The notes below the pieces were generated by a model. The model worked only from the letters and a program-made list of their open reading frames with translations. It was not told the DNA's origin and did not search any database. A program made the translations under genes and the position numbers. From Bacteroidota bacterium (GTDB taxonomy: Bacteria; Bacteroidota; Ignavibacteria; Ignavibacteriales; Ignavibacteriaceae), in contig JAEYUD010000073.1 of the NCBI GenBank assembly GCA_023433685.1, positions 3,890 to 67,889 of the forward strand: a DNA stretch of 64,000 nt, given 5' to 3'. Shown piece after piece: positions 1-8,387 of the stretch (position 1 is its first letter; each line of letters starts with the position of its first letter).

Positions 1-595
1 GTTCTTCGTCAACGTGCAGACGTCCCGCGGTATCGATGATTATCAGATCGTTTCTGTTCTCATCCGCGAACTTAAGGGCATCTGTTGCAATTTTTCGCGC
101 GTCTTTTACTTCAAGACTGAAAACGGGAACATCAATTTGTGTTCCGAGTGTTTTCAGCTGATCAATAGCAGCCGGACGGTAGATGTCTGCCGCCACGAGC
201 AATGGTCTTTTGCCCATCGCCTTGAACCGCTTCGCCAGCTTTCCTGAGAAAGTGGTTTTACCGGAACCTTGAAGACCGACCACCAGCAGAATCGTCTTGC
301 CGGATGGGTTCAGGCTGAGTTCCTGTGAAGACCCACCAAGCAGATCGACCAGCTCGTCATAAATAATTTTAGTGATCAGCTGACCCGGGGTGATTGAGGC
401 AATAACCTCCTGCCCCATCGCTTTAACCCTTATACGCTCAATAAACTCCTTTGCAACCTTGTAGTTAACATCGGCATCAAGAAGTATCCGGCGGATCTCC
501 CTTACCGTGTCACTTACGTTCGACTCGGTAAGTTTTCCCTGCCCGCGTATTTTTTTTAGGGCTAATTCCAGCTTTTCGCTGATATCCTCAAACAT
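1..595 (-). CDS. ffh: Signal recognition particle protein Ffh (N-terminal part, cut by window edge)
   Basis: Reading leftward from an ATG at 595, the frame stays open to the window edge (about 198 residues). It starts MFEDISEKLELALKKIRG, the SRP54 N-domain helical bundle. It then enters the G domain with a P-loop GLQGSGKTT, an AADIYRPAAIDQL stretch and the G3 motif DTAGRLHVDEE at the edge. Ffh binds signal peptides and 4.5S RNA and delivers ribosomes to FtsY at the membrane. The M domain lies outside the window. The gene starts 8 bases after the atpG stop on the same strand, so it is probably co-transcribed with the ATP synthase genes. The N-terminal motifs exclude FtsY in my reading. Confidence 0.95.
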   Translation of the reverse strand, partial: MFEDISEKLELALKKIRGQGKLTESNVSDTVREIRRILLDADVNYKVAKEFIERIRVKAMGQEVIASITPGQLITKIIYDELVDLLGGSSQELSLNPSGKTILLVVGLQGSGKTTFSGKLAKRFKAMGKRPLLVAADIYRPAAIDQLKTLGTQIDVPVFSLEVKDARKIATDALKFADENRNDLIIIDTAGRLHVDEE

Positions 596-603
596 TCGTA
601 GCG

Positions 604-1467
604 CTAACCTTTAAGAGCATTTGCTCCCGAAACAACCTCGAGAAGTTCTTTCGTGATGGCTGCCTGCCTGGCTTTATTATATGTTAGCTTCAGCGATGTG
701 ATCAGCTCTGACGCATTCGTGGTCGCGTTCTCCATCGCGGTCATTCTTGCTCCAAACTCTGCGGCATTTGAATCGAGAAGAGCCTTCCAAAGGTTGGTTT
801 CAAGATACTGCGGCAAAAGTGAGTTCAGAATATCTTTTTGCGAAGGCTCGAAAATGAAAAGGTCGCCTGATGTACCTTCCTGAACCTCGAGAGGCACCGG
901 GAGGAACTGCGACACGATCACTTTCTGCGATATAACCGACTTGAATTCGTTATATATAAAAGTAACCTTGTCGAACCTGCCTTCGAGATAACCACTCAAT
1001 ATCGATGGGAGAATCTTCCCGACGAATGAGAAATTCAACGAATTGAACAACCCCGTGAGGTCACCTTCCAATTTGTAGTCACGCTTCCGGAAATGGTCGT
1101 AACCCTTCTTTCCAACGCAATACATCAAGGGATTTATTCCCCTGGCTTTCAGACCGCTGACATAAGCCGTGGTCTCTTTGATAATATTGGTATTGAAAGC
1201 TCCGCAGAGCCCTCTGTCGGCAGTGATCACAACCACCAGCTCGGTCTTCACTTCCCTCGTTTTCACGAAGGGATTTGTAGCCTTGTCTTCCTCCGTGAAG
1301 AGATTGCTGACAAGGCTTCCCAATTTATTTGTGTAAGGTCTCGCGCTGATGATAGCATCCGTGGCACGGCGTAATTTCGCCGCGGCAACCATTTTCATCG
1401 CCTTTGTGATCTGCTGGGTGCTCTTGACACCTTTGATCCTGCTTCTCAGGTCTCTAAGTGTTGCCAT
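604..1467 (-). CDS. atpG: ATP synthase F1 gamma subunit
   Basis: 287 residues, the normal length for F1 gamma. It begins MATLRDLRSRIKGVKSTQQI, the family's first coiled-coil helix, carries the Rossmann-like core segment VITADRGLCGAFN, and ends in the conserved C-terminal helix (ENATTNASELI, then KARQAAITKEL). Gamma is the central rotor shaft that couples proton flow through F0 to rotary catalysis in the alpha3beta3 head. It follows atpA by 12 bases and precedes ffh. In many bacteria atpD and atpC follow directly; here they do not. Confidence 0.97.
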   Translation of the reverse strand: MATLRDLRSRIKGVKSTQQITKAMKMVAAAKLRRATDAIISARPYTNKLGSLVSNLFTEEDKATNPFVKTREVKTELVVVITADRGLCGAFNTNIIKETTAYVSGLKARGINPLMYCVGKKGYDHFRKRDYKLEGDLTGLFNSLNFSFVGKILPSILSGYLEGRFDKVTFIYNEFKSVISQKVIVSQFLPVPLEVQEGTSGDLFIFEPSQKDILNSLLPQYLETNLWKALLDSNAAEFGARMTAMENATTNASELITSLKLTYNKARQAAITKELLEVVSGANALKG

Positions 1468-1479
1468 GTCTCTTCAGCT

Positions 1480-3024
1480 CTACTTCTTGAATGAAGCGGA
1501 AAATTCAACAACTGATTTCTTGATCAGCTCTTCAGTAGCAGGTTTTATCTCTTTGGCTTCCCTGATGCTCTTAAGAATATCAGGATACTGCCTTTCGATA
1601 AACTCGATGTACTCGTGCTCAAATTCCTTCACTCTTGATATCTCAACTTCATCGAGGTAGCCTCTTGTACCCACGTACACCGATACAACCTGTCTTTCAA
1701 CCGGTATCGGACGATAGATACCCTGTTTCAGAAGTTCAACAAGACGTGAACCTCTCGAGAGGGTTCTCTGAGTTGATACATCAAGATCACTTCCGAATTT
1801 CGCGAAAGCTTCGAGTTCCCTGTACTGGGCAAGATCAAGTTTCAGACTTCCAGCAACCTTCTTCATGGCTTTTATCTGCGCGTTACCACCCACACGGGAA
1901 ACGGAGATTCCCACGTTGATGGCGGGACGCACACCCGCGTTGAAGAGGTTTGGTTCGAGGTATATCTGACCATCGGTGATCGAGATTACGTTCGTAGGGA
2001 TGTAAGCCGAAACGTCACCCTGTTGGGTTTCGATGATCGGAAGCGCGGTTAACGAACCGCCACCGAGTTCATCACTCAACTTTGATGCTCTCTCAAGAAG
2101 CCTTGAGTGGAGATAGAATACGTCACCCGGGTAGGCTTCACGTCCCGGAGGCCTTCTCAAAAGAAGTGAAAGCTCTCTGTAAGCCGCAGCCTGCTTTGAA
2201 AGATCATCGTAAATCACGAGGGCATGTCTGCCTGAATCCCTGAAGAACTCGCCAAGGCAAGCGCCTGAATAAGGAGCAATGAACTGCATGGGAGCCGGGT
2301 CTGAGGCTGACGCTGAAATAACCGTGGTATACGCCATAGCGCCTGTTTCCTGCAACTTGGCTACTACCTGTGCAACGGTCGAACGTTTCTGTCCAACAGA
2401 AACATAGATACAGTAAACAGGATTGATACCGTTGGCTTTTGCCTCTTCGGTATGTGTAAATTTCTGATTGATGATCGTATCAATTGCAATGGCAGTTTTA
2501 CCGGTCTGGCGGTCACCGATGATCAACTCTCTCTGACCACGTCCGATCGGGATCATGGCATCAATAGCTGTTATACCGGTCTGAAGGGGCTCTTTTACTG
2601 GCTGACGCTGCATAACGCCAAGAGCTTTCTTCTCGATCTCCTGAGTTTTGGTAGTGTTGATGCTTCCTTTGCCATCTATCGGGATGCCAAGCGGGGTTAT
2701 AACCCTGCCGAGCATTTCTTCACCAACAGGCATCGAAGCAACAAGCCCGCTTCTTCTTACCTCATCACCCTCTTTTACAAGAGATGAATCACCAAAAAGA
2801 GCGCAACCAACGGAGTCTTCTTCAAGGTTAAGAACCATACCAACAACATCATTTGGGAACTTAACCAGCTCGCTTGCCATTACCTTCGAAAGACCGTAGA
2901 CTCTCGCTATACCATCACCAACGGAAAGAACGGTACCTGTTTCATAGATATCCGCTTCCGATTTCTGTCCGGACAATTGCTCTCTAAGTAGATTTGTTAT
3001 CTCATCCGGTCTGATTTTAATCAT
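1480..3024 (-). CDS. atpA: ATP synthase F1 alpha subunit
   Basis: 514 residues, standard length. The N-terminal beta-barrel is followed by the nucleotide-binding domain with P-loop [13 protein letters not shown] and the alpha-specific region [11 protein letters not shown]. Later comes the run [12 protein letters not shown] and the conserved [21 protein letters not shown] segment. Alpha forms the hexameric head with beta and carries the non-catalytic nucleotide sites. The gene sits between atpH (16 bases upstream) and atpG (12 bases downstream). No beta subunit gene is in the window, so the partner must be encoded elsewhere. Confidence 0.98.
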   Translation of the reverse strand: MIKIRPDEITNLLREQLSGQKSEADIYETGTVLSVGDGIARVYGLSKVMASELVKFPNDVVGMVLNLEEDSVGCALFGDSSLVKEGDEVRRSGLVASMPVGEEMLGRVITPLGIPIDGKGSINTTKTQEIEKKALGVMQRQPVKEPLQTGITAIDAMIPIGRGQRELIIGDRQTGKTAIAIDTIINQKFTHTEEAKANGINPVYCIYVSVGQKRSTVAQVVAKLQETGAMAYTTVISASASDPAPMQFIAPYSGACLGEFFRDSGRHALVIYDDLSKQAAAYRELSLLLRRPPGREAYPGDVFYLHSRLLERASKLSDELGGGSLTALPIIETQQGDVSAYIPTNVISITDGQIYLEPNLFNAGVRPAINVGISVSRVGGNAQIKAMKKVAGSLKLDLAQYRELEAFAKFGSDLDVSTQRTLSRGSRLVELLKQGIYRPIPVERQVVSVYVGTRGYLDEVEISRVKEFEHEYIEFIERQYPDILKSIREAKEIKPATEELIKKSVVEFSASFKK

Positions 3025-3040
3025 ATATCAAGTCCCATAG

Positions 3041-3601
3041 TTAAATTTTGTTTAGCGAAACGCCGGCGCTGCTGAAAGTTCTGCGCAGTTTGTCCAGCTG
3101 ATTCTTCACAGATGCGTCAACTACTACTTCATCCGTCCTGGCTACAAAGCCGCCAATCAGATCAGGGTTTGTCGTTACCTTTAACTTCAATTTACACTTG
3201 AAGTAGTCTTCAAACTCCTTTTTAAGCTTCGCGACTTCCGCGTCATCAAGGTCGAACGCCGAAGATATTTCAAGATTCTTGAACCCGGCTTCCCGGTCGG
3301 CTACACTGATATACGCGGCAAAGATCTCACGGGTGAAGGATAATCTTTCCCTTTTCCCGAGGAACTCGATAAAGCGGACAAGTGAATCGTCAACTTTGCC
3401 TTTGCAAATTTTTAGAAGTATGGCAAGTTTATCCGATTCGCGAAATACGGGCGACTGAATCACACGGCTGAGGTTGTCATTTTCTTTAAAGACGTTCAAA
3501 ATGCTTTCAACATCTTCATAGACAGCTTTGGCATTCCCGCCGGTACCCGACTCCGAATAGAGGGTAGAAGCATATTTGACGGCTACCTTGCTGAAAAACA
3601 T
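3041..3601 (-). CDS. atpH: ATP synthase F1 delta subunit
   Basis: 186 residues, typical of delta/OSCP. The N-terminal helical domain contains VAVKYASTLYSES. The C-terminal portion has the conserved pattern DLIGGFVARTDEVVVDASVKNQLDKL, which is close to the OSCP signature (GG..V...D.V.D.S....L..L). Delta joins the peripheral stalk to the top of the alpha/beta head. The start lies 2 bases after the atpF stop, consistent with translational coupling. Confidence 0.95.
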   Translation of the reverse strand: MFFSKVAVKYASTLYSESGTGGNAKAVYEDVESILNVFKENDNLSRVIQSPVFRESDKLAILLKICKGKVDDSLVRFIEFLGKRERLSFTREIFAAYISVADREAGFKNLEISSAFDLDDAEVAKLKKEFEDYFKCKLKLKVTTNPDLIGGFVARTDEVVVDASVKNQLDKLRRTFSSAGVSLNKI

Positions 3602-3603
3602 CG

Positions 3604-4146
3604 TTAGTTATTCCTTATTTCATCAATAAATTTATCAACCAACAATTTGTTTTTCCCGGCATCAAGATTGGCTTTGATAACCTTTTCAGCAGCGGCCACT
3701 ACTACATCAGCAACATCTTTTGTTACCTTTTCGACCATTTCACGCTCGCGGTTTTCGAGCTCTGCATCAAAGTCTTTTCTCTTTTTCTCAAATTCATCCT
3801 TCAGCTCATCAGCCATTTTGGCACGCTGCTCCTGAATGAATTTTTTGCTCTCTTCCATCTGCCTTCTGGCTGCTTCATCATTCTCTTTTCGGGCTTTTTC
3901 ATTTTCAGCCCTCAAGAGGTCAGCTTCTTCCTTCGCCTTCTTTGCCGCTTCAAGCGCGTCTTTAATACCCTTTTCCCTCTCATCGAGAGCGTTCAGGATA
4001 GGCTTCCAGGCATATTTGGCAAGTATGAGCAACAGTGCGATGAACGTGAGTACGGTCCAGAATGCCAGACCGCCATTTACATCGAGCAGGCTTACCTTGC
4101 CTTCCTCACCGGAAGACGCAAGCATGACAAATGTGCTAAAGATCAT
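3604..4146 (-). CDS. atpF: ATP synthase F0 b subunit
   Basis: 180 residues. A single N-terminal membrane helix (about residues 25-45, FWTVLTFIALLLILAKYAW) is followed by a long, highly charged helical stretch rich in Lys, Glu and Ala. This is the architecture of the b subunit, which forms the peripheral stalk as a parallel coiled coil. WKPILNALDEREKGIKDAL is the characteristic segment just after the membrane helix. The predicted extracytoplasmic N-terminus is somewhat longer than in E. coli. The gene lies between atpE and atpH in standard order. Confidence 0.96.
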   Translation of the reverse strand: MIFSTFVMLASSGEEGKVSLLDVNGGLAFWTVLTFIALLLILAKYAWKPILNALDEREKGIKDALEAAKKAKEEADLLRAENEKARKENDEAARRQMEESKKFIQEQRAKMADELKDEFEKKRKDFDAELENREREMVEKVTKDVADVVVAAAEKVIKANLDAGKNKLLVDKFIDEIRNN

Positions 4147-4169
4147 TGTTTTACCTTTGCTTTAATGCC

Positions 4170-4388
4170 TTATTTTCCGGCAAGGATGAAGCAGATAACG
4201 AGCGCGAAGAGTGAGATACCTTCGATAAGCGCCGCGGCAATGATCATAGTGGTTCTGATACCACCACCAGCCTCAGGCTGACGACCGGTTGCTTCCATAG
4301 CTGCTGCAGCAAGCTTGCCAATACCAAAACCACCACCGATGATTGTTAAGGCTGCTCCGATACCGGCTGCTAAATGTGCTAACTCCAT
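4170..4388 (-). CDS. atpE: ATP synthase F0 c subunit
   Basis: 72 residues: two membrane helices joined by the polar loop ATGRQPEAGGG. Helix 1 is glycine rich (GIGAALTIIGGGFGIG), which sets the tight packing of the c-ring. The essential carboxylate is Glu56 in AALIEGISLFAL. It is followed by Gly, and no helix-1 glutamine ligand is evident, so the ring reads as proton-translocating; this ion call is inference from known Na+ motifs. A good ribosome-binding site (GGAGG) precedes the ATG, fitting the high expression c needs. Confidence 0.97.
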   Translation of the reverse strand: MELAHLAAGIGAALTIIGGGFGIGKLAAAAMEATGRQPEAGGGIRTTMIIAAALIEGISLFALVICFILAGK

Positions 4389-4423
4389 TTTGATTCCTCC
4401 GTAATAGAATTGTTTTTCGTTTT

Positions 4424-5272
4424 TTAATGATCCTGATGCACTGCCATGCCAATGAATACGGCTGACAGCATTGTAAAAATGTAGGCCTGAAGTCCCGCTA
4501 CCAGAATTTCAAGCATGTAGATGAACAATGCCATTCCGACTGAAACAGGTGCAACCACCAGAGTTTTCATGGCAAATATCAGCCCTATGAGGGCGTAAAT
4601 AACTATGTGACCGGCGGTCATGTTCGCGAAAAGACGGATGGCGAGCGCGAATGGCTTCGTGAACAATCCGAGCAGCTCAACCACTATCATGATCGGCAAA
4701 AGGAATACGGGGATCCCATGAGGGATCAATCCCTTGAAATATCCAAATACGCCGTTTTTCTTCATGCCTCCCCACTGGATGACAATAAAAGAAAGCGTTG
4801 CAAGTGTCGCGGTAACTGAAATGTTGCTGGTGGCAGTCGCGGAAAACGGTATCAAACCAAGGAAGTTCGCGAATAATATAAAAAAGAAAGCGGTGAGCAG
4901 ATATGGAACAAATTTCTCATATCCCCCTCCGATGCTCGGCTTCGCGATCTCATCCCTGACAAAAAGTATCAAAATCTCAATGGCGCTTGTCAGCCTGTTG
5001 GGTATGCTCGTCTTACTGTATCTTTTTGCCGTACGGACAAGAAGAACCACCAGAATAATGGCAGCAAGCCACATAAAAACCACGTGTCTGGTGATCGCGA
5101 TATGAAAATCACCGATCCAGAAATCGGGCAATGGTATCTTGCCGAACGGCGTGAAGTCGAGGTAGTTTCCATCCATGATATGATGGAGGATCCAGTCACT
5201 ACTCTGGCTTGCGCCTTCACTGTGAGCTTTATTAAGAGTGTCAGCTAATGCTTTTGTGGTATCAGTGTACAT
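4424..5272 (-). CDS. atpB: ATP synthase F0 a subunit
   Basis: 282 residues with about five to six membrane helices. The C-terminal part carries the essential stator arginine in KPFALAIRLFANMTAGH, and a later AGLQAYIFTMLSAVFI helix. An extended soluble N-terminus (about 65 residues) precedes the first helix, longer than in many bacteria. Subunit a supplies the two proton half-channels beside the c-ring. The start codon overlaps the 3' end of the upstream small membrane gene by 11 bases, suggesting coupled translation. Confidence 0.96.
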   Translation of the reverse strand: MYTDTTKALADTLNKAHSEGASQSSDWILHHIMDGNYLDFTPFGKIPLPDFWIGDFHIAITRHVVFMWLAAIILVVLLVRTAKRYSKTSIPNRLTSAIEILILFVRDEIAKPSIGGGYEKFVPYLLTAFFFILFANFLGLIPFSATATSNISVTATLATLSFIVIQWGGMKKNGVFGYFKGLIPHGIPVFLLPIMIVVELLGLFTKPFALAIRLFANMTAGHIVIYALIGLIFAMKTLVVAPVSVGMALFIYMLEILVAGLQAYIFTMLSAVFIGMAVHQDH

Positions 5273-5663
5273 TATTTGAAAGTGTCTTCTTCTCTGATTT
5301 CACTAAATAGATCAGTTGCAGGGTCAGGTACAAAAAATAAAAAATAAAGACTGTAAGTATATAATATTTTTCGCTAAAATTCAAGACATAAAGGGAAAAT
5401 ATTATGAACAGTGCCAGGAACATCATCATTAATGTCATTGCCCCGAGCACAATTATCATGAAATTCTTGTCCTCTTTGTTCGAGGCATATTTTATTGCTG
5501 CCACTCCGGCGGCAAAATTAAGCACCCCCGGAATCTGCCCCCAGAAAAATTCCCTGACCGGCAGGATATCAGCAGGAAAGAAGATCAGCCCCGCCAAACC
5601 TGTAACCAGAAAAACAGTTATCAACACCACTGACACGGTCAGTAGCTTACTTTTTGGGTCCAT
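5262..5663 (-). CDS. Small four-helix membrane protein in the AtpI position
   Basis: 133 residues with four predicted membrane segments (about 8-28, 37-58, 68-93 and 100-122) and a short charged C-terminus. It lies directly upstream of atpB, overlapping it by 11 bases, and downstream of an AtpZ-like gene. Size, topology and location match the AtpI (UncI) class, which assists c-ring assembly or Mg2+ supply in other bacteria. The sequence has no motif I can use to prove membership, so AtpI-like is mainly a positional inference. Confidence 0.75.
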   Translation of the reverse strand: MDPKSKLLTVSVVLITVFLVTGLAGLIFFPADILPVREFFWGQIPGVLNFAAGVAAIKYASNKEDKNFMIIVLGAMTLMMMFLALFIIFSLYVLNFSEKYYILTVFIFYFLYLTLQLIYLVKSEKKTLSNNVH

Positions 5664-5898
5664 CTTTCTTCACATTCTTTTTTTCAAGATCCATTACCGT
5701 TTTGATGAAGCTGTAAATACCGATGGTTATTCCGGCAAAGGAACAGATCCACAGCCAGTAGCCCGTGCTGTATTTTTCGTCAAGCCACTGCCCCAGGAAC
5801 ACCATGCCAACGATCGTTACGGCAAGTTGCACCCCGAGCCCCATATAGGGAGCCACAGCTTTCAGACTCTCGGCTATATTGTCTTCGCTTTTAGGCAC
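5647..5898 (-). CDS. AtpZ/AtpI-family F0F1 accessory membrane protein
   Basis: About 83 residues if started at the GTG at 5896-5898. An in-frame start further upstream at 6009 would overlap the bactofilin gene by about 119 bases. The GTG is preferred because GAGGAG sits a few bases upstream and the product then matches the usual AtpZ length. Two membrane helices frame the conserved segment FLGQWLDEKYSTGYWLW, followed by FAGITIGIYSFIKTV. This fits the AtpZ (putative F0F1-ATPase subunit, Ca2+/Mg2+ transporter) family. It overlaps the bactofilin stop by 8 bases and the next gene by 17. Confidence 0.82.
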   Translation of the reverse strand: MPKSEDNIAESLKAVAPYMGLGVQLAVTIVGMVFLGQWLDEKYSTGYWLWICSFAGITIGIYSFIKTVMDLEKKNVKKDGPKK

Positions 5899-6301
5899 CG
5901 GTCTCCTCTGTGCTTTTCTCACCGGCAGGGTCTTCCATTTCTTCCACTTTAAGCGGTTCGGTACCGTCTTCAACTTTTCCTTTGTACACCCCGCCCTCTT
6001 CGATAACAAGAGTCTTGCTTTTTATGTCACCGTGCAGTGCGCCTGTGCTTGTTATTTCAACTTTTTCAGTGGCGTACGCATTTCCGGTGACCTTCCCTGC
6101 TATCGAAATGCTGCCGGCTACGAGGTTTCCGGTAATTCTGGCACTCTTCCCTATCAGAAGCAGGCCGTCAACCCTGATATCCCCCTTCAGTTGGCCATCA
6201 TACCGCATGTCGCATTCACCCTCCACTTCACCTCTGATTATCACGTCGGAGGAGATCACGGTGATCGGGCGGTAAAATTTCTTTTCTAACTTAAATTTCA
6301 T
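5891..6301 (-). CDS. Bactofilin
   Basis: 136 residues. The central region (about 15-110) is a repetitive beta-helix with the recurring bactofilin pattern of glycine and hydrophobic steps (IRGEVEGECDMRYDGQLKGDI, then ARITGNLVAGSISIAGKVTGNAYATEKVEI). Acidic, disordered tails flank it, the C-terminal one rich in Glu. Bactofilins polymerise without nucleotide into membrane-associated scaffolds that localise cell-wall enzymes. Its start overlaps the stop of the preceding membrane coiled-coil gene by 4 bases, so the two are probably functional partners. Confidence 0.93.
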   Translation of the reverse strand: MKFKLEKKFYRPITVISSDVIIRGEVEGECDMRYDGQLKGDIRVDGLLLIGKSARITGNLVAGSISIAGKVTGNAYATEKVEITSTGALHGDIKSKTLVIEEGGVYKGKVEDGTEPLKVEEMEDPAGEKSTEETGA

Positions 6302-6708
6302 TTTATCTGTTTATTCTTCCCGTTTTTCTTCAAGACCGGAGGTACCTTCACTGAATCCGTCTGTTTCCCGTTGGTGGAATCTGTTAATGTCAGAAGGAAC
6401 TTCATTCTTTCATTCTCGAGTCTGATCTTGTTTAGCTCGGATGCAAGCACGGTTACCCGTTTGTTCAAATTCTGAATTGTCGCCAGATCCTGATCAGAGA
6501 GCTCTGCCTTTACATCCACCAGAGTGTTAAATGGAGTAAACCTGAAAACGAAAAATGATATCAACAGGGTTGCAATCAGTATTACGCCAAAGTAGATCAC
6601 CCCTTTCCTGAAACCTATAACAGTTACCGGCACTTCGGAGTGGTTATCAGCCGGAAGCAGCAGAAGCCTGAATCTCAGTTTTTCAAGCTTTTTCCTGATC
6701 TTATCCAT
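6298..6708 (-). CDS. Single-pass membrane protein with short coiled coil, bactofilin partner
   Basis: 136 residues: a basic cytoplasmic N-terminus (about 1-38), one membrane helix (about 39-60), a heptad-like periplasmic segment (about 70-108) and a basic Lys/Asn-rich tail. It resembles the N-terminal anchor and coiled-coil part of M23 peptidases that often accompany bactofilins, but no LytM/M23 catalytic domain (HxxxD, HxH) follows. It may be a natural stand-alone adaptor or a shortened peptidase. It overlaps the upstream tsaC-like stop by 8 bases and the bactofilin start by 4. Confidence 0.7.
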   Translation of the reverse strand: MDKIRKKLEKLRFRLLLLPADNHSEVPVTVIGFRKGVIYFGVILIATLLISFFVFRFTPFNTLVDVKAELSDQDLATIQNLNKRVTVLASELNKIRLENERMKFLLTLTDSTNGKQTDSVKVPPVLKKNGKNKQIK

Positions 6709-7339
6709 CCCGCCTGCTGTACTTGTTCAGTATCTCGTTAAAAGAGATCATTCCTTCCCGCAACAATTTTGGTTCATCCCCTGAAAGATCGATCACAGTG
6801 GAAGCTATGTTCAGAGGAGGTCTTGAAGTGTAGAATATAGCGTCAATTTCACCGCTGAACTCCTGTGAGATCAAACTGAAATCATTCATTGCCGGTTCAT
6901 CACTTCTGTTTACACTGGTTGATACAAGCGGCATTTTCAATTCGGTGAGGAGTTTTCTGCAAAAACTGTGATTCGGAACCCTGAAAGCCGTCGTCTCCTC
7001 TCCCATGATATCCCGGTAATACGAATTCAACCGCAACACAATCGAAACCGGATTGGGCCAAAGCGACAGCAGAAGATCAGCGTGCGCTTCATCCTTTAAC
7101 TCCACATATTTAAGAACCATTTCGAGATCTGCTGCAAGAAGAATGAACTTCTTCCCGATGCTTCTTCTTTTCATCGCCGTTATCTTGGCGAGCGCGTCCT
7201 GGTTAAATGGATTTGCGCCGAATCCATAAATAGTATCGGTAGGATACGCGAAAACCTTTCCCTCATAATACAATTTCGTCGCGGTGGTTATCGCCTCACC
7301 AGGTTTTTCGTCAAGATTTATTTTTAATGTCTTACTCAT
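6701..7339 (-). CDS. L-threonylcarbamoyladenylate synthase (Sua5/YciO/YrdC family)
   Basis: 212 residues, single YrdC domain. Recognisable motifs are FAYPTDTIYGFGANPFNQDAL near the N-terminus, the nucleotide-binding KRRSIGKKFILL, and the C-terminal SSTV-type region LNIASTVIDLSGDEPKLLREG. The enzyme makes threonylcarbamoyl-AMP for t6A37 on ANN-decoding tRNAs. It overlaps the glycosyltransferase stop by 8 bases. A second YrdC-domain gene lies at 40416-41030; sequence alone does not say which one is the main t6A enzyme. Confidence 0.88.
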   Translation of the reverse strand: MSKTLKINLDEKPGEAITTATKLYYEGKVFAYPTDTIYGFGANPFNQDALAKITAMKRRSIGKKFILLAADLEMVLKYVELKDEAHADLLLSLWPNPVSIVLRLNSYYRDIMGEETTAFRVPNHSFCRKLLTELKMPLVSTSVNRSDEPAMNDFSLISQEFSGEIDAIFYTSRPPLNIASTVIDLSGDEPKLLREGMISFNEILNKYSRRDG

Positions 7340-8387
7340 TTTCCGTCAAGATTTGGTTTACTTTGTTTAAAACCTCGTAAGGGTATAATCCGGTTCCACA
7401 CTCAAATCCGGAGGTGGGACATTTTTTGTGCCCGTGAACCCCGCATGGCTTGCATGTTACATCCTTCGTGAGGTGGTGGCTGCGGGTTGAGTATCCATAA
7501 AAACCAAATTCAGGAACTGTCGAGCAATATATAGTCAGTACCGGGGCTCCCGCAGCCATAGCAAAATGCGTCGGGGCGCTATCGTTGGTTATTACCAGCG
7601 AAACATGTCTGAGTAATTCAATCGACTCAATTATACTGAATTCACCACATAAATTGAGTATCTTTTCGCCTGAATGTCTGATGATCTCCGCCCCCATCTC
7701 CTTTTCAGCAGCACTTCCGCCGATGACTACCGTTTGTCCCTGCGAAGAAAGGGCTGCCGCCACTTCCGCGTAATATTTTATTGGATACCTTTTAGTTTCC
7801 CAGACGCTTCCGGGAAATATTGCAATTGTTTTTTGTCCGCCGTTGATTCCACGTAGAAAAGATTCAACCCTGGTTTTCTGATCACCGGTTGCAACCACTT
7901 CCGGCATTATCTTCCATCGGTCGTCTCTGTAATCCCCAAGCATGTTCAGGTTTCGTTTTACTTCGTGATCGTTGTGGACGTATTTTACACGTCTATTGTA
8001 GAGGAAAGATAAAGCTGCAATGTCGAAACCCGTCGACTCTTGTGCCCCGGCAAGACTCATGATCAATGTGGTACGGAATGACCGGTGAAGCGAGTAAAGC
8101 CTGGAGTATTTTCTTTCTCTCAACTCTGAAGCGAACTTGGTTAACCCCTTGCCACCTTTGTGTTCCCCCCTTTTGTGAAATATGTGCACCCCGGAAACAG
8201 ATGGCGAATGCCCGAATATCTCCGCGGAAACGGGCGCGGATACCACGTCTATCTCATCCCCGGGATTGAGTCTCTTCAACTCCTGTATAAAGGGGAGAGC
8301 CAGCACGGAATCCCCCGGAAAGGCCGTCTGGATGACAAGTATCCTGCCGCTGCTCAATACTTCCACCTGTTGTGCATCCAAAACCAT
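7332..8387 (-). CDS. Glycosyltransferase family 9 (heptosyltransferase-like)
   Basis: Up to 351 residues. ILVIQTAFPGDSVLALPFI is the GT9 N-terminal signature. The C-terminal half has IAIFPGSVWETKRYP and the sugar-nucleotide-binding segment LVITNDSAPTHFAMAAGAPVLTIY. These enzymes add ADP-heptose or a related sugar to the lipopolysaccharide inner core. The ATG at 8387 overlaps the acyltransferase gene by 34 bases. A TTG at 8355-8357, preceded by AGGTGGAA and overlapping the upstream TGA, would give a 341-residue protein and is a real alternative. A cysteine-rich patch near the C-terminus (CKPC, CPTS, CG) is common in this subgroup. Confidence 0.9.
   Translation of the reverse strand: MVLDAQQVEVLSSGRILVIQTAFPGDSVLALPFIQELKRLNPGDEIDVVSAPVSAEIFGHSPSVSGVHIFHKRGEHKGGKGLTKFASELRERKYSRLYSLHRSFRTTLIMSLAGAQESTGFDIAALSFLYNRRVKYVHNDHEVKRNLNMLGDYRDDRWKIMPEVVATGDQKTRVESFLRGINGGQKTIAIFPGSVWETKRYPIKYYAEVAAALSSQGQTVVIGGSAAEKEMGAEIIRHSGEKILNLCGEFSIIESIELLRHVSLVITNDSAPTHFAMAAGAPVLTIYCSTVPEFGFYGYSTRSHHLTKDVTCKPCGVHGHKKCPTSGFECGTGLYPYEVLNKVNQILTENE

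Noticed and set aside
5404..5952. 182-codon plus-strand open frame opposite the AtpI/AtpZ-like genes
   Set aside because: It is antisense to two overlapping membrane genes with clear family features and has no coding signature of its own.
5899..6009. Upstream start for the AtpZ-like gene giving 120 residues
   Set aside because: The added 37 residues overlap the bactofilin gene, are very basic and lack family similarity; the GTG at 5898 has a good ribosome-binding site.
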